NCBI RefSeq assembly: GCF_003671495.1
Contig: NZ_RCHN01000007.1
Span: forward strand, 122,276 to 186,275
Length of the DNA: 64,000 bases
Source: Ketobacter sp.
GTDB lineage: Bacteria; Pseudomonadota; Gammaproteobacteria; Pseudomonadales; Ketobacteraceae
Reading direction: 5' to 3'
Positions within the stretch are counted from its first letter, which is position 1; each line of letters starts with the position of its first letter. A program made the position numbers and the translations under genes. The notes under the pieces were generated by a model that was given only the letters and a program-made list of their open reading frames with translations, was not told the origin of the DNA and ran no database searches. This document shows, one piece after another, positions 8,721 to 17,750 of the stretch.

Positions 8721-10052
8721 TTAAGGCTCCGTTGTCAGTCGTTTCACGAATACCTTTGAATTTCGTTGGTAATTGTACAGGGATTGCTTGTGTTGTGGCA
8801 GCTCGGAAATGGCTGCACTGCGGAACCCCCGTTCCATAAACCAGTGGGCCGTGCGGGTGGTGAGCACGAACAGTGAGGTTAGACCGAGCATGGCGGCCCG
8901 TTGTTCAATGGCTTTCAACAATGCATCGCCGCGACTGCCCTGACGGTACTCCGGGTGCACCACAACACAGGCCAGTTCGCCGCAATGTTCTTCCATAAAG
9001 GGGTAGAGTGCGGCGCAGGCGATGATTTTGTCATCCCGTTCAATCAGTGTGAAATGCTGAATTTCGTTTTCCAGCAGTTCGCGGGAACGTCGCACCAGCA
9101 CGCCCTGCTGTTCCAGGGGCTCGATCAATTCCAGCAGGCTGGCAACGTCGTCCACGCTGGCCAGGCGCACTTTTTCATAGATTTGCTGAGTGATGAGGGT
9201 GCCGGTGCCATCCAGGGTGAACAGCTCCTGCAGCAGGGCGCCATCGCGATGGTAACTGATGATGTGGGCGCGGTTGATGCCTTTGGTGACCGCATCGCGG
9301 GCGCTGATCAGCGTATAATGGGGAGAGATCTGTTCGCTGATGAGTGTGTTGGCCTCCGGCACCGTCAGCTCCCGCACCAACTGATTCTGGTCATTCAAAA
9401 TGCCTTCTTCACCGCTGAAATACACAATCTTGTCCGCCTTCAGTGCGGTGGCGGCGGCCTCGGCCACTTCTTCCCACAACAGGTTGAAGGATTCCCCGGT
9501 GGGGGAGTAGCCCAAGGGGGAAAGCAACACCAAATGGCCGAGGTCCAGGTGTTGGTGAATGGCGCTCTGGCGGATTTTGCGCACTTCGCCGCTGTGTTGG
9601 TAGTCGATGCCGTTGTGCACGCCGAAGGGCTTGGCGATCACGTAATTGCCGCTGGAGACCACGCTGTTGGCGGGATTCAAATGCGCTGCGGCCATGCACT
9701 GTACCAGCTGGCTTTGCACCTGGATGGCGGTGCGGCCGATGGCCTCGGTGACGGCCTGCAGACTGGCCTGGTCGGTCACCCGGCGGTGGTAGGCAATCTG
9801 GATGGGGAGTTGGCTTTCTTCCAGACGCTGATCAATCTGGGGGCGGGCACCGTGCACCAGCACCACCCGGATGCCAAGGCTGTGCAGCAACACCACATCC
9901 TGGATCAACTGTGGGAAACGGGGTGCCGCCACAGCCTCCCCCGGAAACGCCACCACAAAGGTCTTGCCCCGGTGGGCATTGATGTAGGGAATGCTGTTGC
10001 GAAACCCGTTTACGTAGGCGCTGGGTGCCTCTCCCATCCCGTCAGATTGCAT
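8721..10052 (-). CDS. argA: Amino-acid N-acetyltransferase (N-acetylglutamate synthase)
   Basis: A 443-aa two-domain enzyme that makes N-acetylglutamate from acetyl-CoA and glutamate, the first step of arginine synthesis. The N-terminal amino-acid-kinase-like domain (residues about 27-290) has HRGKTFVVAFPGEAV and VLVHGARPQI. The C-terminal GNAT domain (about 295-440) has the acetyl-CoA loop VVHPEYRQGSRGDALL and the family ending LFVLTTRTAHWFMERGF. Length matches ArgA. The kinase-like domain is the usual arginine feedback site. It is transcribed leftwards and separated from putA by 61 bp. Confidence 0.95.
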   Translation of the reverse strand: MQSDGMGEAPSAYVNGFRNSIPYINAHRGKTFVVAFPGEAVAAPRFPQLIQDVVLLHSLGIRVVLVHGARPQIDQRLEESQLPIQIAYHRRVTDQASLQAVTEAIGRTAIQVQSQLVQCMAAAHLNPANSVVSSGNYVIAKPFGVHNGIDYQHSGEVRKIRQSAIHQHLDLGHLVLLSPLGYSPTGESFNLLWEEVAEAAATALKADKIVYFSGEEGILNDQNQLVRELTVPEANTLISEQISPHYTLISARDAVTKGINRAHIISYHRDGALLQELFTLDGTGTLITQQIYEKVRLASVDDVASLLELIEPLEQQGVLVRRSRELLENEIQHFTLIERDDKIIACAALYPFMEEHCGELACVVVHPEYRQGSRGDALLKAIEQRAAMLGLTSLFVLTTRTAHWFMERGFRSAAISELPQHKQSLYNYQRNSKVFVKRLTTEP

Positions 10053-10113
10053 GGTTCTGTTGCTAAGCCTCCGAATATTCAGGGGTTATCTTATCCTTGC
10101 CACGCCCCTGATC

Positions 10114-13100
10114 TCAATCGTCAGTCAGTAATTTTGTATTTCCGCCCACCGCGGCGGTATTCACTGAGATGGTTTTCTCGTTGGCCAGGCGCAACAGGTA
10201 GTGGGGCCCGCCGGCCTTGGGACCGGTGCCCGACAGATCCTGGCCGCCGAAGGGCTGCGAGCCCACGGTGGCACCGATCATGTTGCGATTGATGTAGATG
10301 TTGCCCACCTGGGCCCGCCTGGCCACGGTTTCGCAGAACTGATTGATGCGGCTGTGAACCCCGAGGGTGAGGCCAAAGCCGGTGCGGTTGATCTGGCGGA
10401 TGATGTCATCCACCTTATCGGCGGAATAGGCAATCACATGCAGCACCGGCCCGAACACTTCCTCATGCAATTCGTTCAGGTCTTCCAGTTCGATGATGGT
10501 GGGCGGTACGAAATGCCCCTTCAACTCCGGCAGCGGGCCCTGGTAAAGCACCCGTTCCTGCAGGCGAAAACGTTCGATGTGCAGCATCAGCTCCGACTGT
10601 GAGTGGCTGTCGATGACCGGGCCGATGTCCGTTTCCCAATCCAGCGGGTCCCCCAGCGTGATGGTCTTCAGATAGCCGATCAGGGTGTCCAGGGTTTTCT
10701 CTTTCACGTCCTCTTGCACGAACAGTACCCGCAGCGCCGAGCAACGTTGACCGGCGCTGTCAAAGGCTGACTGTACGATATCCCGCACCACCTGCTCGGT
10801 GAGGGCAGAGCTGTCCACAATCATGGCGTTCTGGCCGCCGGTTTCGGCAATCAGGGGAATGATGGGGCCGTCGCGCTCGGCAATTTTGCGGTTGATCTGT
10901 TTGGCAGCCGCAGTGGAGCCGGTGAACATCACCGCCCGTAGCGAGGATTCTTTGAGGATGGTGTCCTCCACCAGCTTGCCGGAAGCCAACAGAGTCTGCA
11001 CCACTTCTTTGGGGAAGCCGGCCTGGTGAAACAGTTCGATGGCGCGGCTGGCGATCAGCGGTGTGAGGGTGCTGGGTTTGGCGATCACGGTGTTGCCCGC
11101 CGCCAGTGCCGCGGACACTTGGCCGGTGAAAATGGCCAGGGGGAAATTCCAGGGGCTGATGCACAGCACCGGGCCTTTGCCTTCCAGCACCAGCGTGTTC
11201 TCCTCGCCGGTGACACTGGGCAATTGGGTGGGCTCGAACAGGCGCCGGGCCTGGTTGGCGTAGTAGCGCAGAAAATCCACCGCCTCCCGCACCTCTGCCA
11301 GGGCGTTGCTCAGGGTTTTGCCGGCCTCACGCATGGTGAGCAGGATCAGCTCGTCATAGTGTTCCTCATACAGGCGGGCAGTGGCTTCCAGCAGGCTGGC
11401 CCGCTCTTCCACGGCTTCAAAGCGCCAGCTTTTCCAGGCGTTGCGGCAGCGGTCGAAGGTCTGGTGACAATCCTGGCGTCCGGCTTTGGTAAAATGGCCG
11501 ACGACCTCTTCCGGATCGGTGGGGGAGTGAATGGCCACCGTCTGCGGGTTGTCCGTGGGCAGGGCGGTTTGCTGCTTTAACCGCTCCTGCATGGATTTGG
11601 CCAGGCCCTGCAGGGTTTTCATGCTCTCCAGGTTCAGGCCCCGGGAGTTTTTCCGTTCCGGTTGAAACACCCGCCGTGGCAGGGGAATTTTCGGGTTGCG
11701 CAGGCGATCCATATTGCGGATGTTGGCGCTGGGCTCTTCGATCAGCCAGCCGCCGTCACTCTGCGCCAGTTGCACCTGGCGCACGAACGAGGTATTGGCG
11801 CCATTTTCCAGCAGGCGGCGCACCAGGTACGGTAACAGTTCCTGATAGCGTCCTACGGGCGCGTATATGCGGCAATGGGCCTCGTCGTAGCTGCTGAGCA
11901 GGTGGTCGTAAAGGGATTCGCCCATGCCGTGCAGGCGCTGGAACTCAAAATGGCGTACCTGATTCTGCTCCGCCAGGGTGAGGATGCTGGCCACCGTGTG
12001 CGCGTTGTGGGTGGCGAATTGCGGATACAGAAAATGCCGCCCCGCCAGCAGCATCTGGGCGCAGTACAGAAAGCTCAGGTCGGTGTGGTCTTTCTGGGTA
12101 TAAACCGGATATTCCTCCAGCCCCAGTTGCTGGGCCTGTTTGATCTCGGTATCCCAATAAGCCCCTTTCACCAACCGCACCGGAATCTGGCAATGGAGGG
12201 TTTTGCTCACATCCATCAGCCATTGCAATTGGGCCGGAGCCCGTTTTTGATAGGCCTGCACTGCCAGCCCCAGCTTGCCCCAATGGCGCAGCCGGTTGTG
12301 GCCGATGGCACGGGCAAACTGCATCAGGGTGGATTCCAGGCGCCAGGATTCCTCGGCATCGATGGTGACGGCGATGTCTTTTTCCTGCGCCAATAACAAC
12401 AGGTCCAGCAGGCGGTTGTGCAGCTGGTCCAGGTTACGGCTCTGGCGCAATTCGAAGCGGGGATGCAGGGCCGACAGCTTGATGGAGATACCGCCATGAT
12501 CCTTGCGCGCTTCCAGCCGCTCGCTCTGATAGCTGATGGCGTGCTCGTAGGCGTCCATGTAGCGTTCCACGTCCGCCATGGTCATGGCGGCTTCCCCCAG
12601 CATGTCGTAGGAGTGGTAGTAGCCTTTTTCCGCTTCGCCTTCGGCGTGCTGCAGGGCGTCTTCAATGGTTTCGCCGGCAACAAACTGTTGCCCGATCACC
12701 ATCATGGCCTGGCGAATGGCGCTCAGGGCCAGCGGTTCCCCCATGCGGCGGATCAGGCCCTTGAAACTGTCTGACAGCCAGTTGCCGGGCAGGTGATCCT
12801 TGGTGAACAGTTTGCCGGTGATGAGCAGGCCCCAGGTGGAGGCGTTGACCCAGCGGGCATCACTGTGGCCCAGGTGCTCGGCCCAGTTGCCCTGTTGCAG
12901 GCGATCCTGCAGGAAGCGCTCGGCGGTTTCCTGGTCCGGAATGCGCAATAACGCCTCCGCCAGGCACATCAGGGTCACCCCCTCTTTGTTATCGAGGCCG
13001 TATTCCTTGAGCAGGGTTTCCACCCGGATTCCGGGCTTGGTGTTGCGGATTGCCAACAGGAACTCGCTGGCCTGGGCACGAATGCGATCCCGGGCGGCGG

Positions 13101-13200
13101 TGTCCAGGGTGTAGCCCATGAGCAATTCCTGCACAGCATCTTCCTCACTGCGCAGATAATGGGTCAGCAAATTGTCGGGGAGTGGAAACTCCAATCCCAT
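10114..13200 (-). CDS. putA: Bifunctional proline dehydrogenase / L-glutamate gamma-semialdehyde dehydrogenase
   Basis: The enzyme oxidises proline to glutamate in two steps. The N-terminal half has the FAD-dependent PRODH barrel (YMDAYEHAI, RLVKGAYWDTEIKQAQ, and the late YAPVGRYQELLPYLVRRLLE). The C-terminal half is an aldehyde dehydrogenase with GPVLCISPWNFPLAIFTGQ, GSTAAAKQI and the catalytic Cys in SAGQRCSALRVLF. At about 1028 residues and with no N-terminal ribbon-helix-helix, this is a short, non-DNA-binding PutA. The frame is open 66 bases further upstream (to 13266), but those codons look unlike PutA, so I prefer ATG 13198-13200. Neither start has a clear RBS. Confidence 0.95.
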   Translation of the reverse strand: MGLEFPLPDNLLTHYLRSEEDAVQELLMGYTLDTAARDRIRAQASEFLLAIRNTKPGIRVETLLKEYGLDNKEGVTLMCLAEALLRIPDQETAERFLQDRLQQGNWAEHLGHSDARWVNASTWGLLITGKLFTKDHLPGNWLSDSFKGLIRRMGEPLALSAIRQAMMVIGQQFVAGETIEDALQHAEGEAEKGYYHSYDMLGEAAMTMADVERYMDAYEHAISYQSERLEARKDHGGISIKLSALHPRFELRQSRNLDQLHNRLLDLLLLAQEKDIAVTIDAEESWRLESTLMQFARAIGHNRLRHWGKLGLAVQAYQKRAPAQLQWLMDVSKTLHCQIPVRLVKGAYWDTEIKQAQQLGLEEYPVYTQKDHTDLSFLYCAQMLLAGRHFLYPQFATHNAHTVASILTLAEQNQVRHFEFQRLHGMGESLYDHLLSSYDEAHCRIYAPVGRYQELLPYLVRRLLENGANTSFVRQVQLAQSDGGWLIEEPSANIRNMDRLRNPKIPLPRRVFQPERKNSRGLNLESMKTLQGLAKSMQERLKQQTALPTDNPQTVAIHSPTDPEEVVGHFTKAGRQDCHQTFDRCRNAWKSWRFEAVEERASLLEATARLYEEHYDELILLTMREAGKTLSNALAEVREAVDFLRYYANQARRLFEPTQLPSVTGEENTLVLEGKGPVLCISPWNFPLAIFTGQVSAALAAGNTVIAKPSTLTPLIASRAIELFHQAGFPKEVVQTLLASGKLVEDTILKESSLRAVMFTGSTAAAKQINRKIAERDGPIIPLIAETGGQNAMIVDSSALTEQVVRDIVQSAFDSAGQRCSALRVLFVQEDVKEKTLDTLIGYLKTITLGDPLDWETDIGPVIDSHSQSELMLHIERFRLQERVLYQGPLPELKGHFVPPTIIELEDLNELHEEVFGPVLHVIAYSADKVDDIIRQINRTGFGLTLGVHSRINQFCETVARRAQVGNIYINRNMIGATVGSQPFGGQDLSGTGPKAGGPHYLLRLANEKTISVNTAAVGGNTKLLTDD

Positions 13201-13309
13201 GGATGAGGGGGCTCTACAGCGTGCCACGTGCGTTCCTGAATTCCAAAGCAATGTTCTATAAGACATTTTGGCACAGGATGCGGCCAGGTGTGAGGCTTTT
13301 TAATGGAAT

Positions 13310-13337
13310 GCCCCCGAGGCAACCCTGTGTCGGGGGC
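13310..13337. terminator. GC-rich hairpin between a helix-hairpin-helix gene and putA
   Basis: GCCCCCGA (13310-13317) and TCGGGGGC (13330-13337) form an eight-pair stem with a 12-base loop. It lies downstream of the helix-hairpin-helix gene on the minus strand and upstream of putA. There is no T-run on either side, so it is at best an imperfect terminator. Confidence 0.35.
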
Positions 13338-13383
13338 CGGGGGCTAAGGGGTCAGGCCAAAGGGGTCAAACCAGGTAACGCCG

Positions 13384-14169
13384 TTACAGCGTAATGACTT
13401 CTTCGATTTTGGCCAGGAGCTTGGCGCCCATGCCTTTCACTTTCAAAACCTCATCCAGGGTTTTGAAGGGGCGGGCTTCCACCAGACGGGCGGCCAGCTT
13501 GGTGGACACACCTTTGATGGCAGCAATTTCTTTCTGGCTGGCGGTATTCAGGCACAGGGTGCCGTCCTGTGCTTTTGGCGCCGCCTTAGGCTCAGCTTTT
13601 TTTGCAGCCGTTTTTGCGGTTTGGTCAAGCTCCGCTTTGGCTGCGGCTTTTTCTGCAGGCTTAGCTGGCTTCTTCGCCGCTGCTTTCGCACCAGTTTGCT
13701 CAGTTTTTTCCGTCTCATTGAAGCTGACACTAATCACGTTGTCGGAAGGCTTTTTCACCACGGTGGGCACCCAGCTGGCGCTGTAGGGCACGGCGAAGTT
13801 CACGCAGTCGCGGGTTTCATAGGCAGCGCCATTCCACTCGCGCAACATCAATGCCAGATGCCAGTTGCCCGCCGGGGGCTCCCTGAACATCAGATCATAT
13901 TGGCAGTTGGGAATAAAGTGCTGACCCTGGATTTCGCCGATGGTGGTGCCGGCCAGGGCAACGCCCTCAAAATGCTCGCCCTGGTAAGGTTGTTTCAACG
14001 CCCACAGTTCGATGGCCAGGGTGCCACTCAGGTTGGTGTTGTCCCGTTGGTTGGCGATGCTGTCGATGTTGATGCTGACGCGGTCGTTTTGAATGTTGAA
14101 TCCACAGCGACCATTAAGTTGCAGGTTGGAGCGGGGGGATAGCGCAAAATTTGGTTGAGTATTGTTCAT
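13384..14169 (-). CDS. Helix-hairpin-helix protein with unknown N-terminal beta domain and Lys/Ala-rich linker
   Basis: 261 aa in three parts. Residues 1-145 form a beta-rich domain I cannot name (RSNLQLNGRCGFNIQNDRVS...). Residues about 160-205 are a repetitive Lys/Ala/Pro linker, as in DNA- or polyanion-interacting tails. Residues about 206-261 are a ComEA-like helix-hairpin-helix pair (LNTASQKEIAAIKGVSTKLA, then FKTLDEVLKVKGMGAKLLAKI), a fold that normally binds DNA without sequence specificity. There is no signal peptide, unlike true ComEA. RBS region: GGAAACGGATAAGA before ATG 14167-14169. A cytoplasmic role in DNA binding is inferred from the HhH only. Confidence 0.75.
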   Translation of the reverse strand: MNNTQPNFALSPRSNLQLNGRCGFNIQNDRVSINIDSIANQRDNTNLSGTLAIELWALKQPYQGEHFEGVALAGTTIGEIQGQHFIPNCQYDLMFREPPAGNWHLALMLREWNGAAYETRDCVNFAVPYSASWVPTVVKKPSDNVISVSFNETEKTEQTGAKAAAKKPAKPAEKAAAKAELDQTAKTAAKKAEPKAAPKAQDGTLCLNTASQKEIAAIKGVSTKLAARLVEARPFKTLDEVLKVKGMGAKLLAKIEEVITL

Positions 14170-14445
14170 TCTTATCCGTTTCCTTGGTGTTGAGGCGCGC
14201 GCATTGTAGATAATTTACCAACGGTTTTGTGAACTATTTTCACGCTTTCAGAAACCTGTTTTGTTTGACCTTTTTTGGTGCGAGATTGCAACGAAATCGC
14301 ACCTTAGAGAAGACGATATTATGCAGCCGGTTGGTACCTTCAGGCTGGGAGGATAACTTGGGATTATGGGCGCCGGCTATGACGTTTTCATGATCATCGG
14401 TGGCACACCGTCATGCGTCCTGCCGCCGATATTCAGTGCCGCTGT

Positions 14446-15459
14446 TCAGTGGCTGTTGCGTTTGCGAAACTCTCCTGGCGTTTCGCCGGTCCAGCGCTTG
14501 AACGCTTTGGTGAACGGGCTCTGCTCCGAGAATCCCAACAGGAATGCCACATCCACCAGCGACATATCGGGGTCCAGCAAATAGTGCCGAGCCAGCTCCG
14601 CACGGGTGGCATCCAGCAGTTCGCGAAAACGGGTGCCGGATTGTTCCAATTGATATTGCAGCGTGCGGGCAGGGATCATCATGGCGGCGGCGACGTTTTC
14701 CAGCGTGCAGCGGCCACTGGAAAGTTGTTCCACAATCAGCCGTTTGATATGGCTGTGCAGCTCGCCTGGCTGCTTCAGATTGGCCGCCTGCTGCATCAAT
14801 TGCGAAACCAGGATGTGATGGCTTTCCGGATCGTGATAGGTAATGGGAATCTGCAGATATTCTTTGGGAAACAGTAATTGGGTGGTGGACTGTGCGAAGC
14901 GGACGTTGCCGCCAAACAGCTCCCGGAAAGGGCGGGTATCCGCGGGAGCATCAAAACTGAAATCCACGTCCGCCACCAGATCCCGGCGCCCGGTATGGCG
15001 ACGGGCAAACACCACCCAGCTGGCCACGGACACCTGCATCAACGCAGGATGCAAATCCTCCATGCGTGGAATCCACTGTAATCCCACGCGATCCTCCAGC
15101 AACACCATGCGGGTATCGTTGGCTTCGTCGATGACGGTTTCGTAGCGCACCAGCATGCTGGCCACCTCCGCCAGGTTTTTGCAGGTCATGGCCGCATAGG
15201 AGAATACGCCCCAGTGCTTGGGGTTGATTTCCCTGGCCAGTTTCAGGGGCAGGAATTCATCGCCGGAACAGGCGATGGCTTTCGCCATCATTTCACTCCA
15301 CAAAGGGACGGGGATGCGTTCGTTCAGCGAGTGATCCTGCAGGCGCTGTTCGAGTTCTGAGGCCAGTGTTGCGCTGGTGGCATTGGGGTGATTGTCCAGG
15401 TAATCCAGCAGAGCACGGACGTAACCGAGACGGACACTGCCAGTGGTCGCAAATTCCAT
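14446..15459 (-). CDS. AraC-family transcriptional regulator (Arabinose_bd-type N-terminus)
   Basis: A 337-aa regulator with the N-terminal ligand-sensing domain common in OruR/ArgR-like AraC proteins (about residues 20-205) and a C-terminal pair of HTH motifs (about 235-335). The second HTH and signature are clear: LLDPDMSLVDVAFLLGFSEQSPFTKAFKRWTGETPGEFR. The neighbouring CocE-type hydrolase is divergent with a 263-bp gap, so it is a possible target, but this is position only. Effector unknown. Confidence 0.9.
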   Translation of the reverse strand: MEFATTGSVRLGYVRALLDYLDNHPNATSATLASELEQRLQDHSLNERIPVPLWSEMMAKAIACSGDEFLPLKLAREINPKHWGVFSYAAMTCKNLAEVASMLVRYETVIDEANDTRMVLLEDRVGLQWIPRMEDLHPALMQVSVASWVVFARRHTGRRDLVADVDFSFDAPADTRPFRELFGGNVRFAQSTTQLLFPKEYLQIPITYHDPESHHILVSQLMQQAANLKQPGELHSHIKRLIVEQLSSGRCTLENVAAAMMIPARTLQYQLEQSGTRFRELLDATRAELARHYLLDPDMSLVDVAFLLGFSEQSPFTKAFKRWTGETPGEFRKRNSH

Positions 15460-15722
15460 TTGGGTTCCTTTGTTCTTTTTGCTTGTTTTTTGTTATTCGT
15501 TTTTATTTTTGCGGCTTTTTTATAGGGGTATCACTGGTGGCCGGATTTAACCGGAAGCGGCCGCATTGATCTTCCCATCATACGCCCAACCGGGGCTTTT
15601 TGTACAAATTCACCGCTTGCGCAATTGGTCAATGGCCGCGGCTTTTCATCAATACCCGGTTGCCGCAACGGGATAAGGTGATGACTCAAAAAAACCAATA
15701 ACAAGAATCAAGGAGAGATGCA

Positions 15723-17750
15723 GTGTTGAGGCATCAATGTGTTGTGCTCTGTGTGGGGGCCCTGCTGTTATTCGGCTGTGGCGGTTCCGGCGAATCTTCA
15801 TCCCGGCCGACGGAGGCGCGCTCATCACCAGCGCAGCCCGCACCGGCAAGCCCGGTGTTGCCCACACCTCCGGTGGCGCTGCAGTTGGATGATCCTGACA
15901 GTTTCTATGACCGCCCCGCAGAATACCCCCGCGTGCACATCGCCCCCATGCGCTATATACCCATCTCCACCGGTCAACAGCTGGGCATGCGCCTGACCCT
16001 GCCGGCGGATGACAACGGTGAGCCGCTGCCGGGGCCTTTCCCCGTGATTCTGGTGCAGAGTGGTTACAATATTGGCTTGATGTCGTTTGCCGCAGCCCCC
16101 GGTGGTGTGTTTCTGGGTATTCCGGATTCCTATCTGGTGCGGCGCGGTTACGCCATGGTGTCGGTGGACGTCATTGGTGGTGGTATTTCCCAGGGCGGCT
16201 GGGAGCTGTTCGGTGAGAAGGAACAGGCCGGTTATGCGGACACGGTGGACTGGGTCAAGGCGCAGCCCTGGTGTAACGGTGACATCGGTGTCGCCGGTGC
16301 TTCGTACATGGGCATCACATCCCTGTTCACAGCGCAGGTGCGCCCCCAGGACATCAAGGCGGTGTTTGCCAGCGTGCCGTTGGGGGATGCCAAGCGGGGC
16401 ATCGTGGGCACCGGTGGTTTGTTGAATGCGGTATTCATGGGGGAGTGGATGGCACTGACTCACCTTACCTCCACCCAGAACGTTCCCCTGATGTTGTTGC
16501 AACCGGAGCTGATGCCTGAGGTGATGGCCGCCACCCAGGAGCACATTGATCATATTGACAATTATTATCTGCCATTGATTGAGCGGGCCATCCACGGGGA
16601 CGCCGAGCTGGCGTACGATTCCCCATTCTGGCGGGAGCGTTCGCCGCTGGAAAACATGGATCAAATCCAGGCGCCCACCCTGATTGCCGGTGCCCTCAAC
16701 GATCTGTTTCAGCGCGATGCACCCCTATTGTATGAAAGCCTGCGGGATCAGGTGGATGCGCGCCTGATGCTGTTCGACGGTGATCATCTCAGTAATTTTA
16801 TGCAGGCTTTGCCCGGCACGGAAAAAACTGACCCGGTACTGCATGTGCTGCTGCAGTGGTTTGATCAACACCTGCGGGGAATAGACAGTGGTACCGAGCG
16901 GATTGCGCCGGTGACCCAGTACGTCAAACACTACAAGCCAGGCAACTGGCAGGGTTTTATCAGCGCTGACAACTGGCCCCATCCGGCAGCGCAACCGGAG
17001 CGCTGGTATCTGCATGGAGATGGCACCCTGACCCAACAGGCACCGGCCTGGGAGGAAGCCGAGCGCGCCATGGCGGCGGCGCCGTTTGCGGAATATGACT
17101 ATGGCAAAAGTGCGGATGGTGGTTTTCTCAAGCTGGAGATTCACCCCAGCGATGGCTCGGACTGTTCCTTGAGTTATGTGCATTGGACCTTGGGGGTGGC
17201 GGGCATTACCCAGATTCGACCCTGTTATTGGGATCACCGGCAGCTGGAGCAGGATGCCCTGAACTACGAAACCGCCACGATGACAGAGGATTACTTCATC
17301 GCCGGGCCGTTACAGGCGGACGTCTGGATGTCCAGCACCACGGCGGACGCCGTGCTGTCAGTGCGGGTGGACGAAGTACTGCCCAGTGGCCGGGTGGTGC
17401 CCATTACCAATGGCTTGTTGCTGGCATCCCTGCGGGCGGTGGATGAAAGCCGGTCCCGTTATGTGTATGGGGAAATGGTGCAGCCCTATCACTTCCTGAC
17501 CCGGGAGCACGAACAATTACTGGAACCGGGTGAGGTGGTGAAAATGCAGGTGGAGATCTTCCCCACCAGCGTCATCATCCGGGCCGGCAGCCGTTTGCGG
17601 GTGTCCATCAGCCCCAGCAACCAGGCCCAGGGTGTGCTGAATCTGGTGCAGCGGGCACGGGTGGAGGGGGGCGTCACCACCCTCTATCATGGGCCCGAGT
17701 ACCCTTCCAGCCTGGCGCTGTTGTCCGTGCCGCTTTCTGCGCTGAACTGA
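15723..17750 (+). CDS. CocE/NonD family hydrolase, predicted lipoprotein (X-Pro dipeptidyl-peptidase S15 type)
   Basis: A 675-aa alpha/beta hydrolase. The N-terminus has a lipobox (LLFG-C19), so the enzyme is probably anchored in the outer or inner membrane facing the periplasm, followed by a Ser/Pro-rich linker. The nucleophile is Ser194 in GASYMG; candidate Asp and His are in AGALNDLF and LFDGDHLSN. The C-terminal part is the jelly-roll domain of the X-Pro/cocaine-esterase family (residues about 435-670). GTG 15723 is the start, with AGGAGA six bases upstream; the ATG at 15718 is out of frame and closed at once. The 3' end overlaps the convergent RND gene by 64 bp. Substrate (ester, amide or peptide) unknown. 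Confidence 0.85.
   Translation: MLRHQCVVLCVGALLLFGCGGSGESSSRPTEARSSPAQPAPASPVLPTPPVALQLDDPDSFYDRPAEYPRVHIAPMRYIPISTGQQLGMRLTLPADDNGEPLPGPFPVILVQSGYNIGLMSFAAAPGGVFLGIPDSYLVRRGYAMVSVDVIGGGISQGGWELFGEKEQAGYADTVDWVKAQPWCNGDIGVAGASYMGITSLFTAQVRPQDIKAVFASVPLGDAKRGIVGTGGLLNAVFMGEWMALTHLTSTQNVPLMLLQPELMPEVMAATQEHIDHIDNYYLPLIERAIHGDAELAYDSPFWRERSPLENMDQIQAPTLIAGALNDLFQRDAPLLYESLRDQVDARLMLFDGDHLSNFMQALPGTEKTDPVLHVLLQWFDQHLRGIDSGTERIAPVTQYVKHYKPGNWQGFISADNWPHPAAQPERWYLHGDGTLTQQAPAWEEAERAMAAAPFAEYDYGKSADGGFLKLEIHPSDGSDCSLSYVHWTLGVAGITQIRPCYWDHRQLEQDALNYETATMTEDYFIAGPLQADVWMSSTTADAVLSVRVDEVLPSGRVVPITNGLLLASLRAVDESRSRYVYGEMVQPYHFLTREHEQLLEPGEVVKMQVEIFPTSVIIRAGSRLRVSISPSNQAQGVLNLVQRARVEGGVTTLYHGPEYPSSLALLSVPLSALN

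Noticed and set aside
13140..13266. Longer putA start at 13266
   Set aside because: The extra 22 residues look unlike PutA N-termini and have no RBS; ATG 13200 is preferred, though not proven.
14240..14310. GGTGCGA/TCGCACC hairpin as a terminator between the HhH and AraC genes
   Set aside because: The T-run lies before, not after, the stem on the plus strand and becomes an A-run on the minus strand.
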